Origin: Streptomyces verrucosisporus | GTDB lineage: Bacteria; Actinomycetota; Actinomycetes; Streptomycetales; Streptomycetaceae | NCBI RefSeq assembly: GCF_017114865.1 | Contig: NZ_JADEYH010000012.1 | Coordinates: 62,001-126,000, forward strand | Direction of reading: 5' to 3' | DNA: 64,000 nucleotides | Shown here: positions 60,339-64,000 of the stretch, piece by piece | How the letters are laid out: each line of letters begins with the position of its first letter | How positions within the stretch are numbered: the first letter of the stretch is position 1 | The notes under the pieces: model-generated | Databases searched by the model: none | Seen by the model: only the letters and a program-made list of their open reading frames with translations | Told to the model about the DNA's origin: nothing | Made by a program: the position numbers and the translations under genes

Positions 60339-61610
60339 ATGACCGACAGTCCCGCTCCCCTCGCAGACCCGCGTCTGCGCCACCCGGCCGACACCCCCGC
60401 CGGGGACGGCCCGCGCGACATCGTGATCCTGGGCTCCACCGGATCGATCGGCACCCAGGCCGTCGACGTGGTGCTGGCCAACCCCGACCGCTTCCGGGTG
60501 ACCGCGCTGTCCGCCGCGGGCGGCCGGGTGGAGCTGCTGGCGGAGCAGGCCCACCGGCTGAGGGTCCGCACCGTCGCGGTCTCCGACGCGGGCCGGGCCG
60601 GCGAGCTGCGCGAGGCGCTGCGTGCCCGCTACGGATCGGCCGAGCCGCTGCCCGAGGTGCTGGCCGGGCCGGACGCGGCCACCGAACTGGCCGCGTCCGA
60701 GTGCCACACCGTCCTCAACGGCATCACCGGCTCCATCGGCCTGCGCCCCACCCTGGCCGCCCTGGAGGCCGGACGCACGCTGGCCCTGGCCAACAAGGAG
60801 TCCCTGATCGTCGGCGGTCCGCTGGTGAAGGCGCTGGTCGAGCCGGGGCAGATCATCCCCGTCGACTCGGAGCACTCCGCGCTGTTCCAGGCGCTGATGA
60901 GCGGCACACGCGCCGAGGTCCGCAAGCTGCTGGTGACCGCCTCCGGCGGCCCCTTCCGGGGACGCACCCGCGAGGAGCTGGAGGACGTCACGCCTGAGGA
61001 CGCCCTGGCCCACCCCACCTGGGCGATGGGCCCGGTGATCACGGTCAACTCCGCCACCCTGGTCAACAAGGGCCTGGAGGTCATCGAGGCGCACCTGCTG
61101 TACGACATCCCCTTCGACCGCATCGAGGTCGTCGTCCACCCGCAGTCCTACATTCACTCGATGGTGGAGTTCGAGGACGGCTCCACCATCGCCCAGTGCG
61201 GCCCGCCCGACATGCGGCTGCCCATCGCGCTCGGCATCGGCTGGCCGCACCGGGTGCCCGACGCCGGCCCCGTCTTCGACTGGTCCAGGGCGATGAGCTG
61301 GGAGTTCTTCCCGCTGGACGAGAAGGCCTTCCCGTCCGTGGCGCTGGCCTGCCACGTCGGGGCCCTGGGCGGCACCGCGCCGGCGGTGTTCAACGCCGCC
61401 AACGAGGAGTGCGTCGAGGCGTTCCTGTCCGGCGGGCTGCCGTTCAACGGCATAGTGGATACCGTCGCCGCGGTGGTCGAGGAGCACGGCACCCCCAAGG
61501 GGGGCGATCTGACCCTGGACGAGGTGCTCGACGCCGAGACCTGGGCGCGCGCCCGCGCCCGCGAACTGGCGGCACACATGACACGACCGACAGCGGAGGC
61601 ACGCGCATGA
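60339..61610 (+). CDS. dxr: 1-deoxy-D-xylulose-5-phosphate reductoisomerase
   Basis: DXR converts DXP to MEP, the committed step of the non-mevalonate isoprenoid pathway. The 423-residue protein has the NADPH loop [27 protein letters not shown], the metal and substrate residues in [13 protein letters not shown] and [26 protein letters not shown] with [12 protein letters not shown], and [12 protein letters not shown]. The N-terminal ~25 residues are variable. The stop overlaps the rseP start (ATGA). Confidence 0.97.
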   Translation: MTDSPAPLADPRLRHPADTPAGDGPRDIVILGSTGSIGTQAVDVVLANPDRFRVTALSAAGGRVELLAEQAHRLRVRTVAVSDAGRAGELREALRARYGSAEPLPEVLAGPDAATELAASECHTVLNGITGSIGLRPTLAALEAGRTLALANKESLIVGGPLVKALVEPGQIIPVDSEHSALFQALMSGTRAEVRKLLVTASGGPFRGRTREELEDVTPEDALAHPTWAMGPVITVNSATLVNKGLEVIEAHLLYDIPFDRIEVVVHPQSYIHSMVEFEDGSTIAQCGPPDMRLPIALGIGWPHRVPDAGPVFDWSRAMSWEFFPLDEKAFPSVALACHVGALGGTAPAVFNAANEECVEAFLSGGLPFNGIVDTVAAVVEEHGTPKGGDLTLDEVLDAETWARARARELAAHMTRPTAEARA

Positions 61611-62911
61611 CGACGGTGATGACCATCCTCGGCATAGTCGTCTTCGTCGTCGGCCTGCTGTTCTCCATCGCCTGGCACGAACTGGGCCACCTGTCCACGG
61701 CCAAGATGTTCGGCGTCCGCGTGCCGCAGTACATGGTCGGTTTCGGCCCTACCCTGTGGTCGCGGAGGAAGGGCGAGACCGAGTACGGCGTCAAGGCGAT
61801 CCCGCTGGGCGGCTACATCCGCATGATCGGCATGTTCCCGCCCGGCGAGGACGGCGCCGTCCGGCAGCGCTCCACCTCCCCCTTCCGGGGGATGATCGAG
61901 GACGCCCGCGCGGCGGCCTACGAGGAGCTCCAGCCGGGCGACGAGAAGCGGATGTTCTACACGCGCAAGCCCTGGAAGCGCGTGATCGTGATGTTCGCCG
62001 GCCCGTTCATGAACCTGGTGCTGGCCGTGGCGATCTTCCTCGGCACGCTGATGACCTTCGGCATCAACACCACGACCACCACCGTCTCCTCCGTCTCCGA
62101 GTGCGTGGTCAAGGTCTCCGAGCGCACCGACACCTGCCCGAAGGGCGCCCCCGACTCCCCGGCCAAGGCCGCCGGCCTGAAGCCCGGCGACACCATCGTC
62201 GCCTTCAACGGGGCCGAGGTCACCGAGTGGGACGACCTCCAGCGGCGCATCCGCGACACCATCGGACCGGCCACCATCACCGTCGAGCGCGACGGTGGGC
62301 GCGAGGTACTCCAGGCGGACCTGGTCAAGAACCAGGTCGCCAAGTCCGACGGGCGCGGCGGCTACGTCGAGGGCGAGTACGTCACCACCGGCTTCCTCGG
62401 CTTCTCCCCGGCCACCGGTGTGGTCGAGCAGTCCTTCCCGCAGGCCGTGGACCGCATGGGCGACATGATGATCGCCGGCGCCGAGGCGCTCACCCGCCTG
62501 CCGGAGAAGATCCCCGGCCTGTGGAACGCGGCCTTCGCCGGCGCCGAGCGCGAAGCGGACTCCCCGATGGGCGTGGTCGGCGCGGCCCGCGTCAGCGGGG
62601 AGATCTTCGCCCTGGAGATCCCGGCGGAGCAGCGGGTGGCGATCACCCTCCTCACTCTCGCCCTGTTCAACCTCTCCCTGTTCCTGTTCAACATGCTGCC
62701 CCTGCTGCCGCTGGACGGCGGCCACATCGCGGGCGCCCTGTGGGAGTCGCTGCGCCGGGGCCTGGCCAGGGTGCTGCGCCGTCCCGACCCCGGCCCGTTC
62801 GACGTGGCGAGGATGATGCCGGTGGCGTACGTGGTGGCCGGCGTCTTCGTCTGCTTCACACTGCTGGTGCTCATCGCGGACGTGGTCAACCCCGTACGCC
62901 TGACCGGCTGA
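61607..62911 (+). CDS. rseP: site-2 protease, RseP/M50-type zinc metalloprotease
   Basis: This 434-residue membrane protease cuts anti-sigma factors or signal remnants inside the membrane. The first helix carries the zinc motif HELGH (residues 24-28). A single PDZ domain lies at about 165-245 ([22 protein letters not shown]), and the C-terminal [12 protein letters not shown] holds the third zinc ligand Asp. The last helix is near 415-430. The ATG overlaps the dxr stop by four bases, as is typical of the dxr-rseP-ispG order. Confidence 0.93.
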   Translation: MTTVMTILGIVVFVVGLLFSIAWHELGHLSTAKMFGVRVPQYMVGFGPTLWSRRKGETEYGVKAIPLGGYIRMIGMFPPGEDGAVRQRSTSPFRGMIEDARAAAYEELQPGDEKRMFYTRKPWKRVIVMFAGPFMNLVLAVAIFLGTLMTFGINTTTTTVSSVSECVVKVSERTDTCPKGAPDSPAKAAGLKPGDTIVAFNGAEVTEWDDLQRRIRDTIGPATITVERDGGREVLQADLVKNQVAKSDGRGGYVEGEYVTTGFLGFSPATGVVEQSFPQAVDRMGDMMIAGAEALTRLPEKIPGLWNAAFAGAEREADSPMGVVGAARVSGEIFALEIPAEQRVAITLLTLALFNLSLFLFNMLPLLPLDGGHIAGALWESLRRGLARVLRRPDPGPFDVARMMPVAYVVAGVFVCFTLLVLIADVVNPVRLTG

Positions 62912-62915
62912 CGCG

Positions 62916-62955
62916 GCGGTGCGGGGCCGCAGGCGCGCCCGCGGCCCCGCACCGC
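62916..62955 (+). terminator. hairpin between rseP and ispG
   Basis: GCGGTGCGGGGCCGC pairs perfectly with 62941-62955 (15 bp) across a 10-nt loop. It can separate dxr-rseP transcripts from ispG. Confidence 0.7.
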
Positions 62956-63063
62956 GTACGGCGGACCACGGTGTGCCCCGGGCACCGGGCGTACCGTAAT
63001 CTCGGAGGCCGGAGCCCGCCGCCGAACGGGGCACTGAACCACAGCTTGGGGTTGCACACCACA

Positions 63064-64000
63064 ATGACAGCCATTTCGCTCGGAATGCCGTCCGTACCGA
63101 CCAAACTGGCCGACAGACGGGCCAGCCGGAAGATCCAGGTCGGCTCGGTGGCCGTCGGAGGCGACGCCCCGGTCTCCGTGCAGTCGATGACCACCACCGT
63201 CACCGCCGACATCGGCGCCACGCTCCAGCAGATCGCCGAGCTGACCGCCTCCGGGTGCGAGATCGTCCGCGTGGCCTGCCCGTCCCAGGACGACGCCGAG
63301 GCGCTGCCGGTCATCGCGAAGAAGTCCCAGATCCCGGTGATCGCGGACATCCACTTCCAGCCCAAGTACGTCTTCGCCGCCATCGACGCCGGCTGCGCGG
63401 CCGTACGCGTCAACCCGGGCAACATCCGGCAGTTCGACGACAAGGTCAAGGAGATCGCCAAGGCGGCCTCCGACGCCGGCGTCCCCATCCGCATCGGCGT
63501 CAACGCCGGCTCCCTGGACAAGCGGCTGCTGGCCAAGTACGGCAAGGCCACCCCCGAGGCGCTGGTGGAGTCCGCGCTGTGGGAGTGCTCGCTGTTCGAG
63601 GAGCACGGCTTCCGCGACATCAAGATCTCGGTCAAGCACAACGACCCGGTCGTGATGGTCAACGCCTACCGGCAGCTCGCCGCCCAGTGCGACTACCCCC
63701 TCCACCTGGGCGTCACCGAGGCAGGCCCGGCCTTCCAGGGCACAATCAAGTCGGCCGTCGCCTTCGGCGCCCTGCTGAGCGAGGGCATCGGCGACACCAT
63801 CCGCGTCTCGCTGTCCGCGCCGCCGGTGGAGGAGATCAAGGTCGGCATCCAGATCCTGGAGTCCCTCGGCCTGCGCCAGCGCCGGCTGGAGATCGTCTCC
63901 TGTCCTTCCTGCGGCCGCGCCCAGGTGGACGTCTACAAGCTCGCCGACGAGGTCACCGCCGGTCTGGCGGGCATGGAGGTCCCGCTGCGGGTGGCCGTCA
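63064..64000 (+). CDS. ispG: 4-hydroxy-3-methylbut-2-en-1-yl diphosphate synthase, 3' end cut
   Basis: IspG (GcpE) converts MEcPP to HMBPP with a 4Fe-4S cluster, later in the same isoprenoid pathway as dxr. The frame from the ATG at 63064 stays open to the window edge (312 codons seen). It shows [32 protein letters not shown]-like [31 protein letters not shown], and [13 protein letters not shown] with the first two cluster cysteines. The last cysteine and C-terminal domain lie beyond the window. Confidence 0.95.
   Translation, partial: MTAISLGMPSVPTKLADRRASRKIQVGSVAVGGDAPVSVQSMTTTVTADIGATLQQIAELTASGCEIVRVACPSQDDAEALPVIAKKSQIPVIADIHFQPKYVFAAIDAGCAAVRVNPGNIRQFDDKVKEIAKAASDAGVPIRIGVNAGSLDKRLLAKYGKATPEALVESALWECSLFEEHGFRDIKISVKHNDPVVMVNAYRQLAAQCDYPLHLGVTEAGPAFQGTIKSAVAFGALLSEGIGDTIRVSLSAPPVEEIKVGIQILESLGLRQRRLEIVSCPSCGRAQVDVYKLADEVTAGLAGMEVPLRVAV

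Noticed and set aside
1..64000. tRNA genes, CRISPR arrays, prophage or biosynthetic gene cluster
   Set aside because: No cloverleaf sequences, regularly spaced repeats, integrase, phage structural genes, or PKS/NRPS/terpene synthase genes were seen. The only mobile DNA is the deleted IS and the transposase scrap.

Overview
The window is a piece of an actinomycete chromosome, almost certainly Streptomyces. The base composition is very rich in G+C, GTG starts and 4-nt stop/start overlaps are common, and the sporulation sigma factor gene whiG is present next to dprA, rpsB, tsf, pyrH, frr, cdsA and rlmN. The far end carries dxr, rseP and ispG (cut by the window edge). No tRNA, rRNA, CRISPR array or replication origin was found.

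Layout. 1-4.8 kb: YraN-family protein (cut), a YifB/ComM-type AAA ATPase, dprA, whiG and a TetR regulator. 4.8-10.7 kb: an M23 peptidase on the minus strand, then rpsB, tsf, pyrH, frr and cdsA, with strong hairpins between several of them. 10.9-16 kb: rlmN, then a TPP riboswitch driving thiB-thiP-thiQ (thiamine import). 16-18 kb: an ABC permease/ATPase pair. 18.3-31.7 kb: two aldehyde dehydrogenases, a 4-aminobutyrate aminotransferase and a PucR-type regulator (amine/GABA catabolism), mixed with adenosine deaminase, a DUF4190 protein, a PAP2 phosphatase, a VirD4/TraG-like membrane ATPase and a secreted M14 carboxypeptidase. 31.8-44.4 kb: a sugar locus with a GH3 enzyme, an Lpl-type ABC importer (binding protein and two permeases), a GH42 beta-galactosidase, a GH31 probable alpha-xylosidase and a LacI repressor. 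Four near-identical GAAGCGCTTC operators sit at its two divergent promoter regions. The enzyme set fits uptake and trimming of xyloglucan-type oligosaccharides.

44.5-60.3 kb is the accessory end. It holds an acyl-CoA dehydrogenase, an internally deleted IS1380-family element, and a three-gene cassette of less G+C-rich DNA (WXG100-like small protein, WXG-like/alpha-beta hydrolase, lipoprotein). Then come a frameshifted transposase scrap, a hydrolase, a MarR/EamA/NAD(P)-binding set, and a second three-gene cassette built the same way (small helical protein, helical domain plus transglycosylase-like domain, lipoprotein with an internal duplication). It ends with a GNAT enzyme, a DUF397/XRE pair and a chain of very small overlapping genes. 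60.3-64 kb returns to housekeeping (dxr-rseP-ispG).

The most unusual content is the pair of parallel three-gene cassettes at 47.8-50.3 and 54.9-57.5 kb. Their architecture suggests export-linked enzymes with a membrane-anchored partner. No secretion machinery is visible in the window, so that role is inference.
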